A DNA stretch of 64,000 nt from Quillaja saponaria. Its lineage: Eukaryota; Streptophyta; Magnoliopsida; Fabales; Quillajaceae. Below the pieces are notes generated by a model. It saw nothing but the letters and a program-made list of their open reading frames with translations. It was not told the DNA's origin and searched no databases. A program made the position numbers and the translations under genes. Position 1 is the first letter of the stretch. Every line of letters begins with the position of its first letter. The stretch covers positions 27,960,350 through 28,024,349 of the forward strand of contig CM055608.1 in assembly GCA_029379385.1 (NCBI GenBank), read 5' to 3'. Below, in pieces: positions 29,701 through 42,887 of the stretch.

Positions 29701-32700
29701 CCAACTTTTAGCATCCCTATCCACAAACCCCCTATAATGAATCATCACATGACCATAAATAGTATTTGCACAAACTCATCGAACACCGAATATATCAAAA
29801 AGTAAAAGGTCCAAGGTACAGGACAATAAGAAAGAGATGTTCAATTTGTCTCACTAGTCACTACTATGAGACCACCTCTCACAAACATCAGAGCATATTC
29901 AGAAAATTTAGTTGACCTGATTCCTTCATCCTCAATGAAATTGTCACTTATATCCAGGACCTCCAAGTTAGGCATATGAACCAGAGCATATCGAAGATTT
30001 TCTGCATCATCTTTGCGTAAATTGTTCCCCCTATAATAGAAAAGCACACCAAAAGAAAAGTGCTTGACACAGAAAGAAAAATCCCTAGAATCACATTGAA
30101 CAAATTTCATTTAATATATGGAACACATTAATAAAGTTCTACCTTAGGTTGAGCACATGTAATGATTGCAAAGACTCGGTGATCCATAGCGGTAGAGAAT
30201 CAGTGGGGGGTCTACAATTAAAGTCAGAAAAACAACCTGCTATCTGCAAGAATTGTTTGAAACTTTATGCTAGTTTTATAATATGAAGGGGAGATAGACA
30301 ACAGATATCTAAAAATGAGTAACTTACATTATTTTCTGAAAGATCAAGGACACATAAGCTTGATGAAACATTGAGAAGGGTAAAAAAAACCAGTTTTGCG
30401 AAGTTCCGGCTCAGGTGGTTGTCAGATAATTTTAGTGAGCACAAGGACCTAAGAACAAAATAGTTGTCAGACAAGTAAGAATGCCACAGGCCAGTGATTC
30501 TTCTAAGCAATTATAACTAAATTTCTAGAATCATTCCCCATTTGTGTGGGAGTCAAAAATCCCAGCAGACACATATCATTCCATATTCTGGAAGAACTGA
30601 TATGGTTTGGCAATTTAAGGCACAGGTGAATTCCTGGATTACAAGAGTGCCCAATCTTTTGAGCTAGTGAATTCAGATCACAATATTTGGATTTAGGTTA
30701 AAAAGGGTATTTTTTTAAGAAACTCATTTTTAATCGAGTATATTTAACCATGATATCGATCTAAGTTATTTTTTCGATAAGTAAAACAATTTTACGACAA
30801 TAGAGCTTGGATTCATGTCCATTTAAGTTATTCTATTTGAATACTTATTATGGAAAATAATGCTTTACCAAAAAGGTACTCAACTTGAAATCACATCACT
30901 TACTTTCATAGTTTTTTGATGTCATACAGTGTTTTCACTCCATAGTTCTTGAAGATATTAATTTTAGCATTACCTTACCCCCAACATCCTTTCACCATTG
31001 TCAACAAAAAAAAAAAAAAAAAATTACGGGCCACCAAGGCATCATGGCTGCATCCCACCCTAATTGGTCTTCTAGTAACATTAAGCCTCTAAAGGAGTTT
31101 TATTTCCTCAATAGTTTTCCCTCCATTTTTTGTTTGTACCACTACTCCCTGGATTAACATGTCAAATAGCTCAGTTAAAACTAAAACCACAGTATAAACT
31201 CATAAAAACGAAGTATTAAAGAATCAGAAGAAAAATGAACCTTCCTGAAGACAAAAATGATACAAGCCCTGTGACTGTGTTTGGTTCAAGAAAGCTTGAT
31301 GTGTTGATTGAAAAATGATGTATACCATGAGTTTGCATAGATTTTGTGACTAAGGAATCACGTAATGCATTGATAAAATCTGGAGAAAACTTGCAGTGAA
31401 CAAATTCCAGTGTTGTCAACGTTTTACTGTGTTGGTTCAGAAGTTTGCATAATCCATCAATCTGCAAATAGTGCATGGAAAACCATCAACTGGAAGTGAC
31501 AATGAAGCAACAAAGTCTTGCAAAAAGCTTATAATTCAAGGATTAATCTGGAAAATGGTTGAGCATGAATTTAAGACATTAACCTAGGAGGTGTTTATGC
31601 ACGATAAAGCTTCCCAATTCTGTCTACTTAAACAGAAAATATTAATATAATCCATGAGTATACGTATGTTCTTCTGGTTAGCCAGGTGTCATGTTAAACA
31701 GTAAGGTTTCTGTTGGTGTATATACTTTTGTATAGGGTATATGTGTCTTTCCCTTTAGGAGTATATATATATGTTGTAATTATTTGAATCAATACATATG
31801 AGATTTTTTCTCCAAAACTCAACTTGGTATCAGAGCAGGGACAGTCCTTCACTGCCACTGACCACTGTTGACCCGAGTTGACCACCATTGACTGGAGTTG
31901 ACCACCGTTGAACGTCGTTGACAGGCAACGAAACCCAAAAATTTTTGGACAGAAAATTTCGCAGCCCTCTGCTGACCAAAACCCCCAAACTTTGGTTTTG
32001 ATCCATTGCCATTTTGGAGGTCAATTTCGCGATTTTCTGTTCGTGCCCTAAGTCTTCCATTTTTTCTGAAATTCCTTGATCCCGGTTGTTTTCAGCGGGT
32101 TTCTGTCAATCTTGTTCCTCCCTAGGCAGCGATTTGGAGGTTTGATTGTAACCCTAAGACTGATTTGGGAGAGGGAAGTGTTTTGGAGGCTGTTTGGCTA
32201 CGATTTGAAGGCTGTTTGGCTACGATTTGAAGGCTGTTTGGCTGGCTGAGGCTGTTTGGGCTTCGTTTTTTGGAGGTGTTAGGCTGGAAAATGACACTTT
32301 AGAGGTTTTCTAGTTGTGGGTCAGTTCTGATTTGGATTGTTGTGGTTTTTTGGCTAAGTGTTGGTGATCTAAAGTGTTTTATTGGTTCTTTGTTCAATCT
32401 ATTTGGCTTTGGGCTGCTGCTTGTGATATTTTTGACTTCTTTTTACTGCTAACCAGTTATTATTGAGGGCCTATTTTAAGTTCATTCGGACTTGAGAATG
32501 TCGAATGTAACTTGTAATTCTCGGGGCACTATAAATACTGGAAGTAGAGATAAGAAGGAGTTTAACAAGGTTCAACCACTAGATAGTAGATTGGGAGGTA
32601 GTAGTGACAGGACTTTCACTCCTCTTAGTAAAGAAGAATTACAATATCTCAAGCACTTATTGGCTAGACTAGATTGCAATTCTCATATGGCATCTTCTTC

Positions 32701-35700
32701 CGGTTTTGCTAATGCTCTCACTACACATTCATCTTTTGATTTAAGACCATGGATCATAGACTCAGGTGCTTCAGACCATATGACGGGTAACTCCAACAGT
32801 TTTTTTTATATTTCCCATGCTCAGGTAAAGAAAAGGTTCGAGTAGCCAATGGTTCTTTGTCATCCATTTCAGGAAAAGGTTCCATTCGTTGTACTCCTTC
32901 CTTGAACTTGTCATCCGTTCTTCATGTTCCAAAGTTTTTCATGAATCTTTTATCTATTAGTACTGTTACTAAAGACTTAAATTGTACTGTATCCTTTGAT
33001 TCGTCTTCTTGTATCTTTCAGGAACTGGGAACAGGAAAAATAATTAGCTATGGTAAAGAGCAGGATAGGTTGTATTTGTTAGAATATGGTCCAAGGATCT
33101 TGTCTAAAGCTGATATTTGTGATCAAGCTCTTCAAAGTAGTTCTATAACTTCTTCTCAGCAGGAGTTGGTTCAGTGGCATCGTCGCTTAGGACATCCATC
33201 CTTTTTGGTTTTGGGAAATATGTTTCCTAAGTTACTCAAGCAGTGTACTCTGAGCAATTTGACTTGTGATGCTTGTGATTTTGCGAAACATACACGCTCC
33301 TCTTATTCTCCAATGAACATTAAGAGTCCTTCTCCCTTTGTTCTTATACATTCTGATGTATGGGGCCCTAGTCGAGTTTCCTCATTATCTGGTTATAAGT
33401 GGTTTGTTACTTTCATTGATTGTTATAGTCGAGCTACCTGGGTGTATCTTATGCGTGCAAAGAATGAAGTGTTTCAATGTTTTCAGATATTTCACAAAAT
33501 GATTTACACTCAGTTTGATGCTAAAGTAAAAGTTTTGAGAAGTGATAATGGTACTGAGTATACTGAGGGGTCCTTCCAAAACTATCTTTGTGATTATGGT
33601 ATAATTCATCAAACTAGTTGTGTTAATACTCCTGTTCAAAATGGTATTGCAGAACGAAAAAATCGACATCTATTAGAGGTAACAAGGTCATTGATGTTCA
33701 CTATGAATGTTCCTAAAATTTATTGGGGGATGCAGTTCTCTCAGCAGCTTATCTTATCAATCAGATGCCATTACGAGCTCTCGATTTGAAGACTCCTGTG
33801 GATCTTCTTCTTGGTAATTGCTCATTCATTGTTCCTCCTAAAGTGTTCGGGTGTGTCAACTTTGTGCATGAGCATAGAAAGGACATTAGTAAACTTGATC
33901 TGCGAGCTTTAAAATGTATCTTTATTGGGTACTCTGCAACTCAAAAAAGATATAAATGCTACCATCCACCTACTAAGAAGACTTATGTTAGTATGGATGT
34001 CACTTTTCGAGAATATGATGTCTATTTCTCTTCGCCATCTCTTCAGGGGGAGAGCAATTGTGAAGAAGAGTTGACTCATCGAGGTCAAGGGGAGCAGATA
34101 TCATCTTTGGAGTTGACTTATGGAAGACAGGGGGAGGGAATATCATTTGTGGAGGAAGGTAACATGGAGAAGGAAAATGAAGAGATTGTAAATAAGGAAA
34201 GTGTACTGGAGGTTGAGAAAGGGAATGATGGTGAAAAGGGTGAAACTTTTAATGGCAATAAAGGTCTTATGAGATTGGCAAATGATGATTTGCTTACATA
34301 CAGTCGCAGAAAACATAAAGTTATAACCATCGAAAATGCTTTACCTAGCCAAGAGTCAATCCTGAACTCAGTTCCACAGCCAACACAAGCTCCTTTGAAT
34401 TGTAAGTCTTCAGATCTTACTCCTTCTTCAAATTTACCTTGTGATACTCCTATTATTGATGATATTAATCTCCCTGTTGCAACTAGAAATGGAGTTAGGA
34501 CATGTACTCATCATCCCATCTCTAATTATGTCTCATATAATTCATTGTCTCCATCGTATAGAGCTTTCTTGTCTTCTTTGTCCTCTGTATCTATTCCACA
34601 GGGTTGGAAGGAAGCACTTGTTGAACCTAAATGGAATGATGCCATGGTTGAGGAAATCAAAGCATTGTCCAAAAATGATACTTGGGAACTTACTAGTCTT
34701 TCTCGAGGAAAACAGACAGTTGGCTGTAAATGGGTATTTACCATTAAGAGGAAAGCTGATGGGACAATTGAGAGATACAAAGTGAGGGTTGTTGTAAAAG
34801 GATTCACTCAAACTTATGTGATAGATTATCAAGAAACTTTTGCTCTAGTTGCCAAGATGAATTCTATAAGAGTTCTTATCTCTTGTGCAGTGAATCTTGG
34901 TTGGGATTTGCAACAACTGGATGTGAAGAATGCTTTCTTGCATGAAGATCTTACAGAGGAAGTTTATATGGAGATTCCTCCAGGGTTCTCTTGTCAAAAG
35001 ACTGAAGGGAAGGTATGCAAATTGAGGAAGTCCCTATATGGTCTTAAATAGTCTCCTAGAACATGGTTCGATAGATTTAGAAGGGCAATGTTATCTTTTA
35101 GGTATCAACAGAGTAATGCTGATCACATTATGTTTATTAAACATTGCAATGGGAAGATTACTATTCTTATTGTTTATGTTGGTGATATAGTTGTGACAGG
35201 AGATAACCCTATAGAAGTGTCCAGATTAAAAAATCACCTTACTAGAGAGTTTGAGATAAAAGACTTGGGAACACTCCGGTACTTTCTAGGAATTGAAGTA
35301 GCAAAGTCTGAAAAAGGGTATTTTCTTATCCCAAAGGAAATATGTTCTTGACCTTCTGGAGGAGATTGGTATGCTTGGATGCAGGCCTGCTGACACACCT
35401 ATAGAATCTAATCTCAAGTTGCAGAATGGTGATGGAGAACATGTTGATAGGGAGAGTTACCAGAGATTGGTTGGGAAGTTGATTTATCTGTCTCACACCC
35501 GGCCAGACATAGCTTATGCTGTCAGTATGGTGAGTCAATTTATGCACGATCCACATTTCACTCACTTAGATGCAGTTCATCGTATTCTGAGATACTTGAA
35601 ATCTGCCCCCGGAAAAAGGACTTTTGTTTGAGAATCATGAAAGCTTAAAGATTGAAGCATATACCGATGCAGACTGGGTTGGGTCACTCGATAATAGGAG

Positions 35701-38700
35701 ATCTACCCCGGGATATTGCACATTTGTTGGTGGAAATCTAGTTTCATGGAGAAGTAAGAAGCATACTGTAATTGCTAGATCAAGTACAGAAGCAGAGTAT
35801 AGAGCAATGGCACATGGAACTTGTGAGTTGCTATGGCTAAAGAAGCTAATGCAAGATCTTAGGCTAGCTTGGGAGAGACCTCTTATGTTGTACTATGACA
35901 ACACTGCTGCTATTAACATAGCTCACAATCTAGTACAACATGACAGGACAAAACACATTGAGATTGATAGACATTTTATTAAGAAAAAGCTAGATACGAG
36001 ATTAATTTGTATATCTTTTGTAAGATCTGAGAATCAGCTTGCTAATATCTTTACTAAAGGTGGTAGTTGTGATTTTCGTCCTAATGTTTGCAAGATGGGC
36101 ATGAGAGATATATTTGCTCCATCTTGAGGGGGAGTGTTGGTGTATATACTTTTGTATAGGGTATTTGTGTCTTTCCCTTTAGGAGTATATATATATAGGT
36201 TGTAATTATTTGAATCAATACATATGAGATTTTTTCTCCAAAACTCAACTGTTTCACATACTTAATTTATGTCTAGCTAGTCAACATCCCTAATTGATAT
36301 ATGGAAACATGCATGGCTACTATCAATGTTTGGATTAGTTTCTGTGGCTGAGGATAGACAAAATTGGGATGACGCGGGGAAGGAATAAAACAAATTGTGA
36401 ACAGGTTGCACTGTAAACAGTAACTTTTTTTAAGAGATCATTACAAATTTACGAAAAGGGCATTAAGAGGGCGCAATCTGCACCCAGTAAAGAGAACAAA
36501 TTAAAAAAGAAATAGGAAAAGAACAATCACTAACAACCCAAACTTCAGGGAAAAAAAAAAAAAAAAAAAAAACAATTTGGAAACACATGAAGCTTACAAC
36601 CAACCCTGTAAAACCCTAAGTAATGTACTATGCACTGACACCACCAAACACTCTCAATCATACTGATACGGGTTAACAATTCATGGGTTTGGGTTATAAC
36701 AATTAAAGCTCGACCATAACAATCCTGTAAGGAAATAATGCCAAACGCTGCATTTTACCTTTCTTCTCTGAGTTTCTGTTATTTTGTTGTAATCTGTTAG
36801 TTAGTATGGTTTCTGTTATAGCCGGTGTATAAGTAGTTGTACTGTGTAATTGAATGTTAATGGAAATTGGCTGATAGCCTTTTTCTCTCTCTCAATTTCT
36901 TTCTCTCTTCCCTTAACTCTGCAAATTCAAGCTTCCCATTCTTGAGAGTTCTCGGGTTTGCCCTTATCAAGTGGTATCAGAGCTTCACCTTCCTTGGCTA
37001 TGGAATAACCATGGTGAATGTGAACAGCAACTTCCTTGATAAGAGGTTTGCAGCACTGGAATCAAGAACATTGTTGTTCACATTCCCCATGGTTATTCCA
37101 TAGCCAAGGAAGGAGAAGCTTTGATACCACTTGATAAGAGCAAACCCGAGAACTCCCAAGAATAAGAAGCTTGAATTTGCAGAGTTATGGAAAGAGAGAA
37201 AGGCTTTCAGCCAAATTCCATTAACATTCAAGATGCCTTTCAATTACACAGTATAGCTACTTATACACTGGGCTATAACAGAAACCGTTGAATACTAACA
37301 GACAACAACAAAATAACAGGAACAGTAACTCAGAGAAGAAAGGTAAAACGCAGTGTTTGGTATTATTTCCATATGGGCTTGTTATGGTCCAGCTCTAATT
37401 GTTGTAACCCGAAACCATGATTCATTAAATTGTATCCCATACACGCCCTCTCAAGCGCTCACAATCATTAACACCCTCTCTCATGCCTTATAGTCACTAG
37501 ACTGGTCTAGCTCCTTTAAAGCAGAAATTTATCCTTCAAATATCACAAAATCCCCTTTCCTATGCTCCTCCCAAAGGGAGTAGACGGGCTTGGTCCTATT
37601 TAATTGACCGTCGAGGTTGGCATCCTCAATTCAATCTTAGCCAACATAACGCAGTTTAAATAGTTGCTAGCTTATTTCTCTACGCTTTCTTTCATGCTTG
37701 TTTTATATTTTTCTTTGCACTGTGATTGAACAGGAAAATAGAGATTAAGTTTCTCAAAGACTTGATAACCCAAAAAAAAAAAAAAAAACAGACACACAAG
37801 AACGGGGTTCACATGTTCCTTAGATCTGATCCACCTCAGCACCAAGCTTTGCAGCTTGCTGTTCCTTAACAAATCCTGCAAAGATGTAAAGACATATATC
37901 AAGTTATTATATTGCAAATACATAGTACTGTTTAGATCCTACCACAAAGCCAGTACTGCTTAGCAGTCTTGTCTTATGGCTGGTTTTGGACTTATTATTT
38001 GTTAACCGAAGCCATCTGACTACCTACACCTATTTTTTGAAAGAAGCAACATGATATAATAGACAATAAATGTATCACTTATCACCAGAAAAATGAAACT
38101 TTGAATTCAACAAAGCTCAAATAGACCGCAGAATATCAATCTCATGTCCATAAAAAGTATAAAACAAATATATTGGTCTTCAAACTACTCTTGTTGTACT
38201 TGCAATTATTCCATTAAGAAAATCCATGATTTAAATAGTGTACTTAGAATATCAGACATGGAATGCTCCCAAATACTTTGACGAAGGAGCACTTAATGTA
38301 GATGCTTAAAGATTATATCATTTTCAAGAACATGTAAAAGAAAATCCATCCAGTTATAAAATGTTCAGTCTAAAAATACCACTCCCCAACAAAAGTATAA
38401 TTGAAGTCTTATTTAGAATAACTGATACAAATTTCACCACCAGCATTTTCGGTGAGTATTAGTGGGGGTCAAGACACACTTCTCCCAACTTCCCTAGGAA
38501 AGATACTAAATGCCAGGATAAAACAGCATTAAATACCTGAATAAACAACTTACGCTGATATCTGTGGTGCATAAAACATTCTGAAGTCTCAAATACCTAC
38601 ATCAAGGAAGCATTTAAAATGAGAAAACTGATTAGTTCAACAAAATTAATAGCCAATAAGATATGTCACCAGCATTGTGAATTACATAACAATGCATAAA

Positions 38701-41504
38701 GCTGCAAAATGAAGGCCAGCATAAAACTAATCCCAGGATTGCCTCTAGATAGAATCAATTAAACCACCCAAACCTTGATTTGATTCACGCATACCAATAA
38801 ATAAACAAAAAGAAAAGGCCTTTTTAGGCACTCGGTTTTATAGTCATTTATCCAAAGATGACAGGGAGAAAAATAGAAATAGAGAGAGATTATACATAGC
38901 CAAACAATTCTTTTGGAAATTTCTTTCAAATAAATTTCAGAAAACAAGCTGAACTTCAGAATCGGATAACTCCAATTGAAAATAAAAAAGTTTATGTTGG
39001 TATTAGAAACTTCGCCAAGACCCAAAACTATATTTCATAAGTCAATTCTTGCAATACAGAAAAACAATACTTTCTTTTTCTCCTAGTAAAATATTTAATT
39101 AGTAGTTCTATCTTATTTTTCCAAACCTTATTTACATTTTACCTTGTGTAGTAGGCAAATTGTTCACAATGGTATGATAGTTTTAAATGGTCAGAAGTTG
39201 GAAGATTTGTTTGTTCCTCATAACCAACATGTTTCAGTATAGTATCTGCAGGGAAGTTGTTCATGGAATTAATAGAGGCTATAAGAAAATCAGAAAATTA
39301 TATCACCAAATGCCCCCCCTCCCACCCGCCCCCCAAAATCAGTCCCCTAAAAAGACTATGTTTAAGGGGTGATATCTTGATTTAGCACATAAGGGGCACA
39401 AGAAAAACAATAATAAAAAGGTGGAGTCTTACAATACTTGGTAATGTTATCAAAAGCTAAATCCTAGTAGAAAATCATAAAAAACAATTTGCACTCCATA
39501 CCTTTGTGGAACAATAAAGGTCTTGAAAGAGGGCAACCAACCCAAGAAAGAAAGAGAAAAAAATGGAAAAGATAGTTCTCTATTAAGTTAATTGCTCGGT
39601 CGTTTTTATCATAAAAAACTCTCATTGACTGCCTCCAACATGTAAAAGATTTCAAATGTTTATAAACAATAAGCTATACTATAGAACATGATTGATGTGG
39701 CAGAAACTTTTGATTCCATAAACATCCTTGACAACAAAAAACATTCCAACTATGTTTATCAGAATTCCAACTACACTAGCCAATCTTTAACGGATGAAAT
39801 ACTATCTTTAAAGCATTTCATAAAATCCGCAATATGATTTCACTCTTTCTTCATAACTTTATTCCCTTGCAGGATGCTAATTATTTGAAGCAATTGCCTT
39901 TTTCCCACCCATTCTTAGTTTGTTTAAAAAAGGTTCCTACGGCAACCAATTGAAACCAAATTTATAGGACCAATTCTTTTTTCACAGGAAACTAAACTTT
40001 TATGATAAAGTAAACGAAGTTTGGTTATTTCCTTATTCAATACTTTTATCCCTATAATTTTTTAAGTAATAATATTTTTCAACTTTTCTTTATTATTCAG
40101 TAAAGTCCAAATTAAGATAAACTTTTTCAGAATACTTGAATTAATAAATGGTTATGCATTAGTTTAGTTAAAATAGCAAACTACTAAGATAAAAACAAGT
40201 TTCATACTTGCAAGTTGCAATAATAGTTAAAAACTGCATCGCATGTGACAAACACATTTCAGAGGACTGACTAGTTATTGTAAAAGTGGTACACTAGTTT
40301 TGTAATGTTGATCAATTGTATAGCAGAATAAACACATTTTCATGCATCGTACTTGTGAGTAGCAGCTGTTGAGAGTAGATTTCAGGTCTTAGTTGCAAGT
40401 TGCTATCAAAACCTTCGACAGACCTTACTGTTTAAGCCAGAAGGAACCTTCACTAAAATTTATTTTACAAGCAGAAAAGAGAGACAGAGCACCCCTCATG
40501 TTACCTGAAATCTGAATCTCACCAATACATCCGTTAAAAGATGGGAGTACTGCTGTCTCTGCTGCTTCATCTAGACAACTGTTCTTTCAAAATGATTATT
40601 AGATAAATGTTAAATTGTGAGTGATGCCATGGTTGAATGACAGTCTTTTAAAAAAATATTCATATCATCAAATTGGCATACTTTTGCAGATGAGTCTCCC
40701 AATATATTTGCTGCCAGTCAATTGGTTGGATGTGGTTAAAGAGAGCAGGCCAGCGCAACTTAAATAACATCTTCCAAGCTATATCTAGGTACCGATTACT
40801 GTAAATAAACATGAGTCCATGTGCGTTCATATTCAACAAAGATATGATCATAGTGCTCATGCTATAAAGAAAAGAAAGTGCAAACATTTCTTCCGGACCT
40901 TCCACATTTTCTCTTTTTCCTAATGCCATCATCACCAAGATCATGTTCTTTCTGGTCATCAAATGGCCTGCTCCAGAAGGCAGAAACAATTTGGTTACAA
41001 GTAGAAGCTTAAAGCGCATGTAGGAAACAGTCAGTACTCAGTATTTATTGACTTTCACATGTCATGACAAGAGAGTCATGAAACAATCAGGTGTTACCTA
41101 TTCTACTAATAAATTCTTAAACAATTAGACATAGAAATAGAAAATCAACACCCTAACCTTGTTACTACTTACTAATACTCTTACTACGAATTAAACTTAC
41201 AATTGCTTCTGTAATTTGTGCAAAGCCAAGGGAGGCAAGTGCATGTATAATGTATCCAACAACTCAGAAGGAAGCTCGGACACCACTGATACAAAATCAT
41301 CCCCTGCAACCATTTTCCAGGAAAATTACATTGCCACTTGAAATTAGGCAAAGGAATTCTGAGAAAAATTCATAAAACTTCCAGGTATATAATCAAACTA
41401 AAATTGAATTGAAAACAACATAAATTGCCAAATCACTTACCACGAACTAGTTCTTTCTTGAGGGCCTTCATGCATAAAGTCAGCAAAGACGGAACCAGCG
41501 CCAT
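26759..41504 (-). CDS. Uncharacterised plant leucine-rich-repeat (RNI-like) protein, 16 exons
   Basis: Exons: 41441-41504, 41201-41303, 40899-40967, 40682-40798, 40505-40578, 39143-39245, 38554-38596, 37804-37875, 31241-31461, 30328-30448, 30143-30243, 29917-30030, 28992-29162, 28753-28896, 28539-28684, 26759-26910; total 1815 nt, 604 residues, all GT-AG and in phase. The N-terminal part (MALVPSLLTLCMKALKKE, then ELPSELLDTLYMHLPPLAL) looks like a degenerate F-box-like helix region, followed by a basic KKRKCG patch and FKLRWPALFNHIQPIDWQQ. From about residue 200 ribonuclease-inhibitor-type leucine-rich repeats appear (LQSLVLRWIRS, LCSLKLSDNHL, LEVLDISDNFIEDEGIR, VQVLNIGGIGLGSSGF). The C-terminus is short and acidic (YDDDP). 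Such proteins are widespread in plants; the biochemical role is unknown to me. A ubiquitin-ligase adaptor is possible but not shown. Intron 8 (31462-37803) is swollen by two retroelements, yet the exons look undamaged. Confidence 0.9.
31711..31824 (+). repeat. 5' LTR of copia element
   Basis: 114 bp, beginning TGTTGG. It ends CAACT rather than the usual CA; the same ending is present in the 3' copy, so the terminus is inherent to this family or to this lineage. A TA-rich stretch (tatatatata) at about 31761-31772 could serve as a TATA-like element. Confidence 0.93.
31825..31836 (+). other. Primer-binding site (initiator tRNA-Met type) of copia element
   Basis: The sequence tggtatcagagc begins immediately after the LTR. 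It is the standard complement of the initiator tRNA-Met 3' end used by most plant LTR retrotransposons. Confidence 0.92.
31858..31923 (+). promoter_or_regulatory. 10-bp-periodic array of W-box-like motifs in copia leader
   Basis: Hexamers begin at exactly 10-bp steps: CTGACC 31858, TTGACC 31868, TTGACC 31878, TTGACT 31888, TTGACC 31898, TTGAAC 31908, TTGACA 31918. TTGAC[C/T] is the W-box core bound by WRKY factors. The array lies 20 bp after the primer-binding site. Its periodicity is seen directly; WRKY binding is an inference. Confidence 0.6.
32182..32247 (+). repeat. Three 22-bp tandem repeats in copia leader
   Basis: Units start at 32182, 32204 and 32226, consensus 'tttgaaggctgtttggctac' plus 2 bp; the first differs at one position and the third diverges at its end. 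They lie in the untranslated leader between the primer-binding site and the pol remnant. Confidence 0.85.
32492..36127 (+). pseudogene. Copia pol remnant (protease, integrase, RT, RNase H), gag absent
   Basis: The first frame (32492-32845) starts just before the protease motif IIDSGASDHMTG; no gag core or CCHC zinc knuckle precedes it. Integrase follows: the H-C zinc region (WHRRLGHP...CDACDFAKH) and catalytic DVWGP, SDNGTEY and ERKN motifs. RT runs from about 34600 (WKEALVEPKWNDAM, LDVKNAFLH) and RNase H from about 35650 (AYTDADWVGS, STEAEYRAM, YYDNTAAI). Breaks: frame changes near 32840, 33720, 35348 and 35628, and a TAG at 35049-35051. The RT active-site box reads YVGD (35175-35186), with Gly where the family has the first catalytic Asp. 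The element cannot supply its own enzymes. Confidence 0.92.
36135..36250 (+). repeat. 3' LTR of copia element
   Basis: 116 bp, matching the 5' LTR except one A/T substitution and one 2-bp difference in the TA run. It is preceded by the polypurine tract at 36126-36134 and followed by target duplication gtttc. Confidence 0.93.
36664..37437. mobile_element. Palindromic gypsy-type element: LTR-PBS-gag start in inverted pair
   Basis: A left LTR (36664-36969, TGATAC...TTATCA), a primer-binding site (tggtatcagagc, 36972-36983) and a gag start (ATG 37012, reading MVNVNSNFLDKRFAALESR) run rightward. The mirror image follows: inverse primer-binding site 37118-37129 and inverse LTR 37132-37437. All pairs share one centre at 37050.5, leaving a 20-nt loop (37041-37060). 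A 5-bp direct repeat, catac, flanks the whole structure (36659-36663, 37438-37442), indicating integration as one unit. The gag start and LTR ends resemble those of the gypsy element at 49980-55430 (MVNVIATVINQRFTAMES). The two arms now differ at many positions, so it is not recent. It lies in LRR gene intron 8, and transcripts could fold into a ~375-bp hairpin. Confidence 0.87.
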
Positions 41505-42887
41505 ACTTCAGAAAAATTTAACTTATACAAAGAGAAAAATTATAGTTGACTGAATCGGCTCTGAATTTTTGTGAAAAAAGAAGAATGAAATTGGAGTAGA
41601 CAATTTACTGATGAACTGAAATTTTTGGATAATCTGTTGTTGCGAGTGTGAAATGAAGTACAAGGCCGACCGGAAATTTCAGAGCAACTTTTTGCTGGTT
41701 TTAGGTTTTGTAATTCCGGCCGTTGAATTATTTTCTGGACAACGATAAACGTAAATGACTTTTTGTTTGTTTAATCCCGCGTAGAGACGACTCAGACGAA
41801 CAGATACGACACCGTTTAACATAAGGTTGCCTTCAGAAGAAGCCCTCACGGAAATATTTCTTTTGGCAAAGTAAATATTTGGTCCTTAAACTATGACTCT
41901 TTGTTTCTTTTGTCTCTAAAGTTACAACGTTAATCGATTTCATCCTTAAAACTTTGAAAAAACTTAACAATCTTTTTCCTCAATCTAACGCCGTTACCAT
42001 TAGGATGGACACCTCTGGAGTGGATTAAGAAAATATTTTAGCTCAATGATTATGGAAGAAAAAGCGCACAAATTTGCATTCTTATATAGTAAACATTAAA
42101 ACTGCCTATATATTTTCTTAAAATTAATAAAACTTGATACTTAAATCTGAGATTAAATACATTCGTCTTAACTAATTAAATAAATATCTCATCCACATAT
42201 TAATAATATACTAATAAATGCAAGCTAGTGATACTTCGTTATTCTACCGCCATACTTTTGTGTTGAAATGAGATGGGAAATGTAAATTATTAATTTTATT
42301 CTAATTCTTGAGAAATTAAATTTTTTTTTTTTGTGATCATGTTTTTCTAATTATATTTTTAAGTCAAAATTATTTAATCAAAGATGGAATATAAAAGAAT
42401 TACAGGGCACATTATTTAAGAGATGATGGAAAAATAAAAATTAATGCATGAAAACAAGAATAGTATGAATTGACTCAATCATAGACCTTTTTTTTTTCCT
42501 AAAATATAAAATTCTTTTAAGTTAGTTGTAGTCATATCAATTAATTATGTGCTGTTCCATCTTAATTTGACAATTTTGACTTGATTAAAATTTTGATTTA
42601 AAAAATAAAAATAAAAAACCTAAACAAGGCTGTAAATAGTGTAATAGACAAAGAGTACATAAGCCTATATATTACATATATGCTTTATTTTGAAACAACA
42701 CACAGAATATACATATATTATCATGCTATCCTTACCTTACATATAGACCTTCTTATATAACAATTTTTGCATCAATAGCACTTGAAAGTATATATAATAT
42801 ATAATTAAACACATACAACATTAGAATTGGTACGTATATGAGATTGCAGATGCAGGTAATTATAACTTGGAAAATATAATGTCTATA
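41505..42887. other. LRR gene upstream region and GDSL gene downstream spacer
   Basis: The first few hundred bases above 41505 are the likely LRR gene 5' UTR and promoter; no clear TATA box can be fixed. About 41868-42005 has a 'tttggtccttaaactatg' type sequence typical of small plant inverted-repeat elements. The rest is AT-rich with no gene. Confidence 0.55.

Larger units (their letters stand above)
31711..36250 (+). mobile_element. Ty1/copia LTR retrotransposon, young but defective, in LRR gene intron 8
   Basis: LTRs at 31711-31824 and 36135-36250 differ by one substitution and one 2-bp indel by eye. The 5-bp target duplication gtttc flanks the element (31706-31710, 36251-36255). A primer-binding site (tggtatcagagc, tRNA-iMet type) directly follows the 5' LTR and a polypurine tract (gagggggag) precedes the 3' LTR. 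Order protease, integrase, RT, RNase H defines copia. The element is antisense to the host gene. It is about 4.5 kb, with gag missing and pol broken (see pol entry). Confidence 0.96.
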